A stretch of 45,798 nt of DNA from Thermoplasmata archaeon (GTDB taxonomy: Archaea; Thermoplasmatota; DTKX01; VGTL01): contig JAWCLH010000022.1 of assembly GCA_038851035.1 (NCBI GenBank), positions 1 to 45,798 of the forward strand. Reading direction: 5' to 3'. Each line of letters begins with the position of its first letter. Positions within the stretch are counted from its first letter, which is position 1. The notes beneath the pieces were generated by a model. That model was not told the origin of the DNA and ran no database searches. It saw nothing but the letters and a program-made list of their open reading frames with translations. The translations under genes were made by a program, and so were the position numbers. Positions 17,145 through 25,226 of this stretch are shown here, one piece after another.

Positions 17145-20100
17145 TTGCTTTCCCAGAAGGTGCTCAGGGCCATCGGCCTCGAGCTGGAGGGCGAGGACGC
17201 TATTTTTCGAGAGAAGCTCGACCCCATAGATAGAATAGTCGACGACGCCGTCTCCCTCTCGAACTCGAGGGGGGGAGTGATTCTCATCGGCGTCCGGCGC
17301 TCGGCCTCGGGCAGGGGCGAGGTCGTGGGTGTGGACTCGGCCCCGGGTCCAAAAGGTGAGGAGGCCCGGAAGTACGACATCTCGCGCCTGAGCACTCTTG
17401 GAGAGCACGTCAGGCCCCGCATCCATCCCCGGGTCCGGGCCGAGTCGGACGAGTCGGGAAGGTGGATATATGTCGTCGAGGTGGACGAGGGCATGGAGAA
17501 GCCCTACTGCAACCGGAGCGGCATCTACCTCCGGTTAGAGGGGGGGCAGGAGGTTCCCATGTTCCCCGAAGAGCTCCACAGGCTCTTCATCGGCGACGCC
17601 CTTGAGGTTCACCCCGGTCTGGACGCGGACTGGGTGCGCAGGGGCGATGGGCTCTTCGCCAGCGGAGACGCTCCGGGGGCACTGAGGTGCTACGACAGCG
17701 CCACGCGCCTCAATCCCCGGAGCGCCGACGCGTGGACAAAAAAGGGCGTGGCACTCTCCGCCCTCGGGAGGCCGGAGGCGGCGCTGGTCTGCTACGACCG
17801 CGCGCTCGAGATCGCTCCCGACGGCGCGGCAGCGCTGGTCGGGAGGGCGCGGGTGCTGCGCTCAATGGGCAGAATTCAGGAGGCGCTGGGGAGCGTCGAT
17901 AGGGCGCTCTCAATCAACCCCTCGAGCGAGGAGGCTTGGGTGGAGAGGGGCGAGGTCCTGAGGGGCGGGGGGAGGCTGGAGGAGGCGCTCGAGGCCTACG
18001 ACAGGGCGCTCCGGGCAAAGGACACTCTCGCCACGGCCTGGAAGGGGAAGGGAGCGGCTCTCCAGCAGATGGGCAGGCACGCCGAGGCGGCAGTGGCCCT
18101 CGATAAGGCGCTGGGCGCGGCTCCATCCGACCCCGATGGCTGGGTCCTCAAGGGCAGGAGCATGGAGGCCCTGGGCTTCGCCGACAAGGCGCTGGAGTGC
18201 TTCAACCGCGCCATCCAGCTGAAAGAGAGCCATGAGGAGGCCTGGCTCTGCAGGGGGAGGGCATACGAGGCGCTGGCCAAGTTCGATCAGGCGATTCTCT
18301 CTTACCAGAAAGCGCTCGAGCTCAACCCTGGGAACGAATCCACCTGGACCGCAATCGGCGGGATGCTTCTGAAAATCGGGAAGCTCAAGGAGGCGGTTCA
18401 GTGCTTCGAGAGGGCCGCAGAGCTTAACCCCTCGTCGGACTCCGCCCACATCGGGGCGGGGAAGGCTCTGGAGATGCTGGGAAAGAGCGAGGAGGCGCTC
18501 GCCGCTCTCACGAGGGCGGTGGAGGCCCGACCCACAAATGAGAGGGCTTGGAACGAGAGGGGAGCTCTCCTGATGCGTATGGGTAGGTTCGAAGAGGCGG
18601 CGGAGAGCTTCGAAAAGGCCGCAGCGGTGAGGAAGGACTACCACGAGGCCTGGTACAACAGAGGGCGCGCCCTGCAGGCGCTCGGCAGAAGTGAGGAGGC
18701 CATCCGGTGCTACGACCGGGCGCTGGAGCTGAAGGAGGACGCCGAGGCCTGGAGCGCGAAAGGGCGGTTGCTGATGAGCCTAGGGAAGTACAGAGACTCC
18801 GTCGCCAGCCTCACACGGGCGGCGGACCTGGACTCGAGCAACAAGGAAACCTGGTTCGCGATGGGCGAGGCATACATGAAGCTCGAGGAGTACATCGAGG
18901 CCGTCAGGTGCTACGACAAGGTCATCGGCATAGAGCTCAGCAGTCCGGAGGCCTGGTTCAGGAAGGGCGAGGCCCTCCAGAGGCTCGAGAGGCTCGAGGA
19001 GGCGGTCAGGTGCTACGGGCGCGCGATTGAGCTTGACGCGAAGCACGCGGGAGCCTGGCTCAGCATGGGCTCGGCCTTGGAGGCACTGGGGAGGCTCAAA
19101 GAGGCAGTGGCGTGTCTCGACAAAGCGACCGAGCTCAGGCCGGACTACGCGGAGGCCTGGAGCCTCAAGGGCGGCCTGTTAAAGAAGATGGGGAGGCTCG
19201 AGGAGGCGGACGCGGCCTATGCAAGGGCCGCCTCCCTCGCCCCCGACCAGAGCAGCGTCTGGTCCCAGAGGGGACTGACGCTCTACAAAATGGGGAGGCC
19301 GGAGGAGGCCCTGGAGTGCTTCGACAAAGTTCTCGAGAGGAATCCGGGTGACTTCGAGGCATGGAGCAACAAGGGAATCATCCTCGGCGTGCTCGGAAGG
19401 TACGAGGAGGCCATGAGGGCGCACGAGCGCGCGATTCAGCTCAAGCCCGACTTCGAGCTTCTCTGGCTGAACAAGGGGAACGCATGCTATGAGCTCGGAC
19501 GCTCGGAGGAGGCGCTGAGGGCCTACGAGAGGGCCGTGGAGCTCAACCCCAACTACCTCCTCGCCTGGAGGCACATGGGCCTCCTGCTGTCGGAGCTCGG
19601 CCGCCACGCCGAGGCGCTCAAGTGCTACGACGCGGAGCTCAGGCTCGACCCAAACGACCCGATGCCCCGGTACAACAAGGCGATATCCCTGAGGGCACTT
19701 GGCCGGCCGGAGGACGCCCTCGTCGAGCTCGACCGCGCCCTCGCGCTAGATTCAAGCCTTGCGGACGCGTGGGCGGAGAAAGGGGCGATTCTCTACTCAC
19801 TCGGAAAAAGGGAGGAGGCGGTGGTATGCTACGACAGGGTCATCGGCCTGGACCCGAACAACGCCCAGGCCTGGAACAACAAGGGCTCGGCCCTCTACTC
19901 GATGAAGAGGTACGAGGAGGCCATCGCCTGCTACGACACCGCCATCAAACTCAAGCCCGACTTCGCGCACGCCTGGAACAACAGGGGCTCGGCGCTCTAC
20001 AACCTGAAGAGATACGACGAGGCGGTCCGAAGCTTCGAAGAGGCCCTGAGGATCAGCCCCACATTTGACGAAGCCTGGAACAACAAGGGCAACGCACTGG

Positions 20101-20924
20101 TCCAGCTGAAGAGATACGATGACGCAATAAGCGCCTACGACGAGGCGCTTCGCAACAACCCCAACTCCGAGGTCACCTGGAACAACAGGGGCAACGCCCT
20201 GCGCGAGCAGGGAAAGCTGAAGGAGGCGCTCCAGTGCTACGACAGGGCCATTCAGATAAAGCCAGACTACGACAGCGCTTGGACAAACAAAGGCAATGCT
20301 CTCGGGCAGCAGGGAGACTACAAAGGAGCGGTGAAGTGCTACGAGCGCGCTCTAGAGTCAAACCCCCGGTACGCCCTCGCCTGGAACAATAAGGGCTACG
20401 CGCTGGCACAGCTCGGTATGCTGAACGAAGCCTTGGAGTGCTACGACAGGGCGATTCAAAACCGGGCGGACTATGAAGAGGCCTGGAACAACAAGGGAAA
20501 CGCCCTCTACAGCCTCGGCAGGCTCGACGACGCCGTGAGGTGCTACGACCGAGCCATCGAGATAAGGCCTGCATACGCCGAGGCCTGGAACAACAAGGGC
20601 ACCGCACTTCGGAAGAAGGGACGCGAGGAGGAGGCCCTGCGCTGCTATGACAGGGCCATCGAGATTCAGCCCGACTACAAAGAGGCCTGGATGAACAGGG
20701 GCAACACCCTGTTCAACCAGAAGCGCTTCGACGAGGCGCTCAGGTGCTACGACAGGGTCCTCGAGATATCCCCGGAGAGCGACGAGGCCTGGTCCAACAG
20801 GGGCAACGCGCTCAGGCTCCTCGGGAGAGCGGAGGAGGCGAGAGATTGCTACGAGCGCGCCCTGAAAATCAACCCAGCGAACGCGGACGCGAAGAACGGG
20901 AAGCTCGCGCTGGAAAAGCAGTAG
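17145..20924 (+). CDS. Schlafen/AlbA_2-like domain fused to ~32 TPRs (1259 aa)
   Basis: The N-terminal ~150 residues resemble the Schlafen AlbA_2 (divergent AAA_4/SLFN-like) fold. The markers are EDAIFREKLD, then DDAVSLSNSRGGVILIGVRR (the family's N-x-x-GG-x-hhhGV core), a V-G-V strand (GEVVGVDSAPG), VRPRIHPRV, and the closing GIYLRLEGGQEVPMFPEELHRLF. The rest (~160-1259) is about 32 tandem TPRs of the same type as the upstream giant. There is no secretion signal. AlbA_2 domains occur in transcription regulators, RNases and defence proteins and are linked to nucleic-acid binding; TPR arrays bind protein. The start is TTG at 17145 behind GTGTGGCGGA; a GTG at 17160 is possible. The gap to the upstream gene is 24 nt, so the two are probably co-transcribed. 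Confidence 0.85.
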   Translation: MLSQKVLRAIGLELEGEDAIFREKLDPIDRIVDDAVSLSNSRGGVILIGVRRSASGRGEVVGVDSAPGPKGEEARKYDISRLSTLGEHVRPRIHPRVRAESDESGRWIYVVEVDEGMEKPYCNRSGIYLRLEGGQEVPMFPEELHRLFIGDALEVHPGLDADWVRRGDGLFASGDAPGALRCYDSATRLNPRSADAWTKKGVALSALGRPEAALVCYDRALEIAPDGAAALVGRARVLRSMGRIQEALGSVDRALSINPSSEEAWVERGEVLRGGGRLEEALEAYDRALRAKDTLATAWKGKGAALQQMGRHAEAAVALDKALGAAPSDPDGWVLKGRSMEALGFADKALECFNRAIQLKESHEEAWLCRGRAYEALAKFDQAILSYQKALELNPGNESTWTAIGGMLLKIGKLKEAVQCFERAAELNPSSDSAHIGAGKALEMLGKSEEALAALTRAVEARPTNERAWNERGALLMRMGRFEEAAESFEKAAAVRKDYHEAWYNRGRALQALGRSEEAIRCYDRALELKEDAEAWSAKGRLLMSLGKYRDSVASLTRAADLDSSNKETWFAMGEAYMKLEEYIEAVRCYDKVIGIELSSPEAWFRKGEALQRLERLEEAVRCYGRAIELDAKHAGAWLSMGSALEALGRLKEAVACLDKATELRPDYAEAWSLKGGLLKKMGRLEEADAAYARAASLAPDQSSVWSQRGLTLYKMGRPEEALECFDKVLERNPGDFEAWSNKGIILGVLGRYEEAMRAHERAIQLKPDFELLWLNKGNACYELGRSEEALRAYERAVELNPNYLLAWRHMGLLLSELGRHAEALKCYDAELRLDPNDPMPRYNKAISLRALGRPEDALVELDRALALDSSLADAWAEKGAILYSLGKREEAVVCYDRVIGLDPNNAQAWNNKGSALYSMKRYEEAIACYDTAIKLKPDFAHAWNNRGSALYNLKRYDEAVRSFEEALRISPTFDEAWNNKGNALVQLKRYDDAISAYDEALRNNPNSEVTWNNRGNALREQGKLKEALQCYDRAIQIKPDYDSAWTNKGNALGQQGDYKGAVKCYERALESNPRYALAWNNKGYALAQLGMLNEALECYDRAIQNRADYEEAWNNKGNALYSLGRLDDAVRCYDRAIEIRPAYAEAWNNKGTALRKKGREEEALRCYDRAIEIQPDYKEAWMNRGNTLFNQKRFDEALRCYDRVLEISPESDEAWSNRGNALRLLGRAEEARDCYERALKINPANADAKNGKLALEKQ
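17640..20890 (+). repeat. Second in-gene tandem array of TPR-coding units
   Basis: About 32 units of ~102 bp. The last ~20 units correspond one-to-one, in order, with the last ~20 units of the upstream array (compare 15340-17080 with 19150-20890). This points to duplication of a whole array rather than independent growth. Confidence 0.65.
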
Positions 20925-21017
20925 CCCTTGCAGCCCCGACCCCGCGAGCCCCACTGCTTTGCCAGCCCCGCCCAAGAGCCGGGGGGCGGGGGGGTTCGGC
21001 CCCTGCCATTTGCCCCC

Positions 21018-21725
21018 TCACCGGCCAAGGGGCCGGGCCCGGCGGAGCGGCGCGCGCAATTGCTCTCTTCCGGCGCACAACCACTCGACCAGCTCCTCCC
21101 CCAGTCCCTCGAAGACCGCCTCTGCTCCCGCCTCCACCAGCTGTTCTCTATTTCCCGACCCGGTGAGAACCCCCGCGCACCTCGCCCCCGCCCTCATACC
21201 AGCCTCCATATCGAAGGGGTGGTCGCCGACGACGGCGCACTCTGCCGGCATCACACCCATCCTCTCCGCCAGAAACAGCACCGGCGCTGGGTCGGGCTTG
21301 TAGCGCGCGACGTCCTCGCGCGAGGCGAGAGCGTCGAACTGCGCGCCGAGCCGGGCGGCAGAGGCCTCGACGTACTTCCTGCAGGCGCGGGAGAGGATCG
21401 CTATCTTCAGGCCCCTGCGCGAGAGCGCTGCTAGTGTCTCCCTCGCACCCGGCAGCACCCTGCTCCTCGGGAGGGAGGCCAACTCGGCCCTCTCCATTAG
21501 CTCCCTCGCCGCCGCGCGGGCTCGCAGGATTTCCTTGGGCGGGACCCCCATCTCAAGAGCCCTTGCCAGAGCCCCATCAACGGCCTCGAGGATAGGACCG
21601 TGCAGCAACCGGCTGGAGGGAGGCAGGAGAGGGGACAGGAGAGCCTCGAGGCCGGCTCTGATGGTCTCGAAGTCGAGCTCCAGCGTTTGGAGCGTTCCGT
21701 CGAGGTCGAAGATGACTGCCCTCAT
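21018..21725 (-). CDS. HAD-superfamily phosphatase (phosphoglycolate phosphatase-like)
   Basis: The 235-residue protein shows all four HAD motifs: MRAVIFDLDGT (nucleophile Asp 7 and acid Asp 9), KIAILSRAC (motif II Ser), ARYKPDPAPVLFLAE (motif III Lys) and VVGDHPFDMEAGMRAG (motif IV acids). A helical cap lies between motifs I and II. It belongs to the Gph/PGP-like subclass and would hydrolyse a small phosphorylated metabolite in the cytosol; the substrate is not predictable. The C-terminal tail (REQLRAPLRRARPLGR) is basic and probably disordered. The ATG at 21725 lies 28 nt from a TATA-like element. It is divergent from the pterin genes folP-mptA across a ~97-bp gap, so a role in dephosphorylating a pterin intermediate is possible but unproven. 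Confidence 0.88.
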   Translation of the reverse strand: MRAVIFDLDGTLQTLELDFETIRAGLEALLSPLLPPSSRLLHGPILEAVDGALARALEMGVPPKEILRARAAARELMERAELASLPRSRVLPGARETLAALSRRGLKIAILSRACRKYVEASAARLGAQFDALASREDVARYKPDPAPVLFLAERMGVMPAECAVVGDHPFDMEAGMRAGARCAGVLTGSGNREQLVEAGAEAVFEGLGEELVEWLCAGREQLRAPLRRARPLGR

Positions 21726-21748
21726 CCCGCCGTCCAATGATGTCGCAG

Positions 21749-21757
21749 TATTTAAAG
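21749..21757 (-). promoter_or_regulatory. TATA-like element for the HAD gene
   Basis: Minus-strand CTTTAAATA is centred 28 nt before the ATG at 21725, fitting a near-leaderless start. The same patch could also serve the plus-strand folP gene. Confidence 0.5.
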
Positions 21758-21789
21758 TCCTGGAGACTCGCGGGCTGGAGGAGCAGCGC

Positions 21790-21799
21790 AAATTTAAAA
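21790..21799 (+). promoter_or_regulatory. TATA-like element near folP
   Basis: AAATTTAAAA is centred ~28 nt before the folP GTG at 21823. The GTG also has a strong GGAGGTG ribosome site, which would need a leader starting further upstream (from 21750), so two promoters or one distal promoter are possible. Confidence 0.4.
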
Positions 21800-21822
21800 C
21801 GGGCCACGGCGTTGGAGGTGCT

Positions 21823-23031
21823 GTGTTCAACGCGCGCCCGATTGCAGTCCGAGGTCTGGGAGACGCGGAGCGCCTGGTTCGAGCCATCGGATGCGACGAG
21901 GGCGGCGTGCCGATAATGGGCCCGAAGGCCCTCCACCACGTAATCAGACTGGAGGGTGTGGACAGCCGAGCGGCGCTGATAATTAAACAGGAGATGCTGG
22001 CGGCGGGTGGCGAGGCCGCGGTCTGCAGGGGCGTCATCGGCCTCTCGTCCAGAAAGACGGACGTGGTCGTGATGGGCACGCGCAGGCAGCTCACCATAGC
22101 GCTCGAAAAGCTGCGAAACCAGCCGTTCGGGGCATCTCGTGTGGCGGAGGAAGTGGACGGTGTTCTCAGGGCCTTAGACAGGGGCCGCAACTTCACCCTC
22201 GTCGCGGGCGGCAAGAGGCTGAAGCTGGGCGAGAAGACGCACGTAATGGGTGTCCTGAATGTCACCCCAGACTCCTTCTCCGACGGGGGCCTCTACCTCG
22301 ACGCCAAGAAGGCTGTGGAGAGGGGTGTTCAGATGGTCGAGGAGGGGGCGGACATTATCGACGTCGGGGGTGAGTCCACGAGGCCGGGCGCCGCCCCGGT
22401 CCCGGCGTCGGAGGAGAGGCGGAGGGTGGTCCCGGTTATCAAAGCGCTGGCGGAGAGGGTCTCGGTGCCAATCTCCATCGACACCAAGAAGCCCGCGGTC
22501 GCGGCGGAGGCCCTAGATGCGGGCGCGAGCATAATCAACGACGTTTCCGGCCTCAGGCGTGGGGAGATGGTTAGCCTCGCGGCGAGGAGAGGGGCGCCCG
22601 TGGTGATAATGCACATGAGGGGAACGCCATCGACGATGCAGAGGAACCCCATCTACAGGGACGTGGTGGGGGAGATATGCCTCTTCTTGAGGCGGAGAAT
22701 CGAGCGAGCGGTTATGAAGGGCGTGGACCCCGAGGCCATCATTATAGACCCCGGCATCGGCTTCGGGAAAACGGCGGAGCACAATCTCGAGATACTGGCC
22801 CGCCTGGGGGAGTTCCGGGGCCTCGGCAGACCGATTCTCGTTGGGGCATCGAGGAAGTCGTTCATAGGGAAGATTCTGGACCTCCCAGTCGAGGAGAGGC
22901 TCGAGGGCAGCCTCTCCGCGGCCGTGGTGGCGATTCTGAACGGCGCGGCGATAATAAGAGCCCACGATGTTGCGGCGAGCGTCAGGGCTGCGCGGGTTGC
23001 GGACGCAATCCTCCGGTCAGCCGGAGGGTGA
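21823..23031 (+). CDS. folP: Dihydropteroate synthase, long form
   Basis: The 402-residue protein starts at GTG 21823, 5 nt after GGAGGTG. The TIM-barrel part (~140-402) carries all the DHPS motifs: VMGVLNVTPDSFSDGG, IDVGGESTRPGA, ISIDTKKPAVAAEAL, INDVSGLRRGE, HMRGTPSTMQ, DPGIGFGKTAEHN and VGASRKSFIGK. It condenses 6-hydroxymethyl-dihydropterin pyrophosphate with p-aminobenzoate (or a related arylamine) in folate-type C1-carrier synthesis. The ~125-residue N-terminal extension (PIMGPKALHHVIRLEGVD, ALIIKQEMLAAGGEAAV, VVMGTRRQLTIALEKL) resembles one I recall from some Clostridia and thermophilic bacteria, not the short E. coli form. mptA follows 10 nt downstream, so the two form an operon. Confidence 0.95.
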   Translation: MFNARPIAVRGLGDAERLVRAIGCDEGGVPIMGPKALHHVIRLEGVDSRAALIIKQEMLAAGGEAAVCRGVIGLSSRKTDVVVMGTRRQLTIALEKLRNQPFGASRVAEEVDGVLRALDRGRNFTLVAGGKRLKLGEKTHVMGVLNVTPDSFSDGGLYLDAKKAVERGVQMVEEGADIIDVGGESTRPGAAPVPASEERRRVVPVIKALAERVSVPISIDTKKPAVAAEALDAGASIINDVSGLRRGEMVSLAARRGAPVVIMHMRGTPSTMQRNPIYRDVVGEICLFLRRRIERAVMKGVDPEAIIIDPGIGFGKTAEHNLEILARLGEFRGLGRPILVGASRKSFIGKILDLPVEERLEGSLSAAVVAILNGAAIIRAHDVAASVRAARVADAILRSAGG

Positions 23032-23041
23032 GGGGGATGGC

Positions 23042-24028
23042 ATGAGGGAAGGGAAGGACGCGGACGTCCAGAGCCGCAGGGTGCCCGGGAGCTACATGCT
23101 CAGCCGGGTCGGTGTCACAGGCATAAAAAAGCCCGTCAGGGTGCGGAGGCCGGGCCGGGTCGTGACGCTCCACCCGGTGATGTCCATATTCGTGGACCTC
23201 CCCGCTGGCCAGAGGGGCTCCCACATGTCCCGGAACCTAGAGGTGGTGGCGGAGGTCGTCGACGCCAGCGTTTCGAGGCCCTGTCCGGGTCTCGAGGACC
23301 TTGCGGCGGTGATGGTCCGGGACTTGCTCAGGAGGCACGATTACGCCACCTTCGCGGAGGTGGAGATGAAGGCGGACTACTTCCTCGAGCGCAGGAACCC
23401 CTCAGGGAAAAAGACCGTCGAGAGCTACGGGCTGATCGCCCGGGCCGTGGCCCACAGGGGACCGCGGCCCCTCGTGAGGAAGAGCATCGGCGTCAGGGTG
23501 ACCGGAATGACCGCCTGCCCCTGCGCCCAGGAGACTGTGAGAAGGCTCTTCGAGCGGGGCGGCAGGGGACGCTGGAGAGCGCTAAAGGCCCCCCCGCTCC
23601 TAACCCACAACCAGAGGAATGTCACAACCCTCGTGATTGAAGTCCCCGAGAGTTTCTCGGTAGAGGCCGACGACCTTATCGACATCGTCGAGAGCTCCCA
23701 GAGCTCGCCGACCTACGAGATTCTGAAGCGCCCGGACGAGGGGAGGGTCGTGCTCAGCTCCCACCTCAACCCCAAGTTCGTCGAGGATGTGGTCAGGGAG
23801 ATTCTGAGGAAGGTGGTCAACAAGTACAGGGAGCTCCCCGACGAGACCGCGGTCACCGTCCACACCGAGAGCCAGGAGAGCATCCACAAGCATGACGCCG
23901 TGGCAGAGCGCGTGACCACGCTCGGAGAGCTCAGGCGCTCGATGGCCGCGGAGGCCGGGCAGAGGAGGAGGGCGGGGAGAGGGGGGGTGCGAGCGCGGGG
24001 CAAGGAGGAGCGAGCGGGGGCTGGATAA
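23042..24028 (+). CDS. mptA: GTP cyclohydrolase MptA (archaeal, FolE2-like)
   Basis: The 328-residue protein belongs to the GCYH-IB/MptA family. It converts GTP to 7,8-dihydro-D-neopterin 2',3'-cyclic phosphate with Fe(II), the first step of archaeal pterin synthesis. Visible markers are YMLSRVGVTGIKKPVRV, VDLPAGQRGSHMSRN (57-65), MTACPCAQETVRRLF (Cys 159 and 161), LLTHNQRN (His 189) and SQESIHKHDAVAE (His 282 and 284). All metal-type residues are present. The last ~25 residues (QRRRAGRGGVRARGKEER) are basic, low-complexity and unlike the family core. The start is ATG 23042 after a GAGGGTGAGGGGG tract, 10 nt after the folP stop. Pairing with folP suggests a dedicated folate- or methanopterin-type cofactor operon. 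Confidence 0.95.
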   Translation: MREGKDADVQSRRVPGSYMLSRVGVTGIKKPVRVRRPGRVVTLHPVMSIFVDLPAGQRGSHMSRNLEVVAEVVDASVSRPCPGLEDLAAVMVRDLLRRHDYATFAEVEMKADYFLERRNPSGKKTVESYGLIARAVAHRGPRPLVRKSIGVRVTGMTACPCAQETVRRLFERGGRGRWRALKAPPLLTHNQRNVTTLVIEVPESFSVEADDLIDIVESSQSSPTYEILKRPDEGRVVLSSHLNPKFVEDVVREILRKVVNKYRELPDETAVTVHTESQESIHKHDAVAERVTTLGELRRSMAAEAGQRRRAGRGGVRARGKEERAGAG

Positions 24029-24180
24029 GGGTAGCGCTCGAGGGAGCGGAGAGATTTGGAGGTGGCTGCGGGGCGCCATTTTGGGTTGGGTGAGCGGGGG
24101 TGTGGAGAGGAACGGTGCCGCCGGGCCGCTCCTGACGGTTATGCGCGGCGCCGGTGGTGAGCGGCTCCAGGCCCCGGGGA

Positions 24181-25134
24181 TCATATTCTCGGGCGCCGCT
24201 TGGCGCTGTGCTCTTTCGCCATCTCCTCAGCCAGGGATTCGGCCATCTCGCGGGCGAGCTGCCTCGCCTCCTCCGCCTCACCGTCCGTGACGACTTCGGT
24301 AACGGTCAGCGAGAAGTCGGCGGCGCGGGCGGAGTGGGTGATGGCCCCGATGGATATCACGTCGGCACTCCTGGCGTAATCCCTGATGTTCCGGGCGTTG
24401 ATTCCGCCGGAGACCTCGACCTCCACGTCCTTTCTCAGCCGCTTCAAGGCCCGATAGGCCCTCGCGGCGTCGCCCGGGGTGAAGTTGTCGAGCATCACGA
24501 CGTCCGCGCCCGCCCTGACGGCCTCGAGCGCCATCTCCTGCGATGAGACTTCGACCTCGACCCTCCCCAGATAGCCCGAGTCCCTGACTTTTTTCACCGC
24601 TTTGGAGACCGAGGGCACGAGCTTCAGGTGGTTGTCCTTTATGAGGACCATGTCGTCGAGCCTGAACCTGTGAGTCAGGCCACCGCCTATCGCCACGGCC
24701 TTCTTCTCATAGTACCTGAAGCCCGGAGTGGTCTTCCGGGTGCAGGCGATTCTCACCTCTGGGTTCAGGCGCCGGCAGATTCTCACGAACTTCCTCGTCT
24801 CGGTCGCGATGCCGCTCATCTGCATTATAAAGTTCAGGGCGACCCGCTCGGTCGCCAGAATCGCCTTTGCGCTACCCTGAAGGGCCATCACCTGAGTGCC
24901 TGCGGATATCTCCTCCCCATCCAGAATCTTCCTAAGCACCTGGACCCCAGCCCCCCTGAAAAGCTCCTCGGCCTCGTCCAGGCCCGCGACCACGCACCCC
25001 TGATTGGCGGTGATCACGGCCTTCACCTCCGGGTCCCTGTCGCCGAGTAGGAGGTCCGTGGTGATGTCGCCCTTCCCCAAGTCCTCGCTCAGGTATTGGT
25101 GGAGCTCCGAGCCTCCAGCCATCAGGCGCTCCAT
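24181..25134 (-). CDS. nadC: Nicotinate-nucleotide pyrophosphorylase (quinolinate phosphoribosyltransferase)
   Basis: The 317-residue protein converts quinolinate and PRPP to nicotinate mononucleotide, CO2 and PPi in de novo NAD synthesis. Signatures are EDLGKGDITTDLLL, ERVALNFIMQMSGIATETR, RIACTRKTTPGFRYYEKKAV, GGGLTHRFRLDDMVLIKDNHL, VEVEVSSQEMALEA, GADVVMLDNFTP, VEVSGGINARNIRDYA and VISIGAITHSARAADFSL. All active-site Arg, Lys and His motifs are present. The C-terminus carries ~40 extra helical residues rich in Glu/Ala. The start is ATG 25134 with CAGGAG four nt upstream; an in-frame ATG at 25122 is an alternative. No nadA or nadB is in the window. It is convergent with mptA and divergent from the ABC genes. 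Confidence 0.96.
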   Translation of the reverse strand: MERLMAGGSELHQYLSEDLGKGDITTDLLLGDRDPEVKAVITANQGCVVAGLDEAEELFRGAGVQVLRKILDGEEISAGTQVMALQGSAKAILATERVALNFIMQMSGIATETRKFVRICRRLNPEVRIACTRKTTPGFRYYEKKAVAIGGGLTHRFRLDDMVLIKDNHLKLVPSVSKAVKKVRDSGYLGRVEVEVSSQEMALEAVRAGADVVMLDNFTPGDAARAYRALKRLRKDVEVEVSGGINARNIRDYARSADVISIGAITHSARAADFSLTVTEVVTDGEAEEARQLAREMAESLAEEMAKEHSAKRRPRI

Positions 25135-25195
25135 TGGCTCCTGCGTTAATAAGACTTTGGCAGGGGCGCTCGTGGGAGGCCCGCCGTGCGAAAAC

Positions 25196-25205
25196 CTATT
25201 TATTG
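25196..25205. promoter_or_regulatory. TATA-like element between nadC and the ABC transporter
   Basis: CTATTTATTG is centred 26 nt before the GTG at 25227, which would make the ABC transcript leaderless. On the other strand the same patch lies ~65 nt from the nadC start. Confidence 0.5.
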
Positions 25206-25226
25206 GCGAGACCCGTAGAGGCGCGC

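Noticed and set aside
10790-20890. CRISPR-like tandem repeats
   Set aside because: The periodicity is ~102 bp without spacers, in frame, and codes for TPR units. No cas genes are present.
17145-20924. Calling the AlbA_2-TPR gene a defence gene
   Set aside because: There are no other defence genes, mobile elements or integrases in the window. The domain alone is not enough, so it is kept as a possibility only.
10606-20975. Long minus-strand open frames (up to ~379 codons) across the TPR genes
   Set aside because: They run exactly antisense to repetitive TPR codons. Their translations are repeats of Leu/Val/Glu-rich shadow sequence with no start signals, so codon bias explains them.
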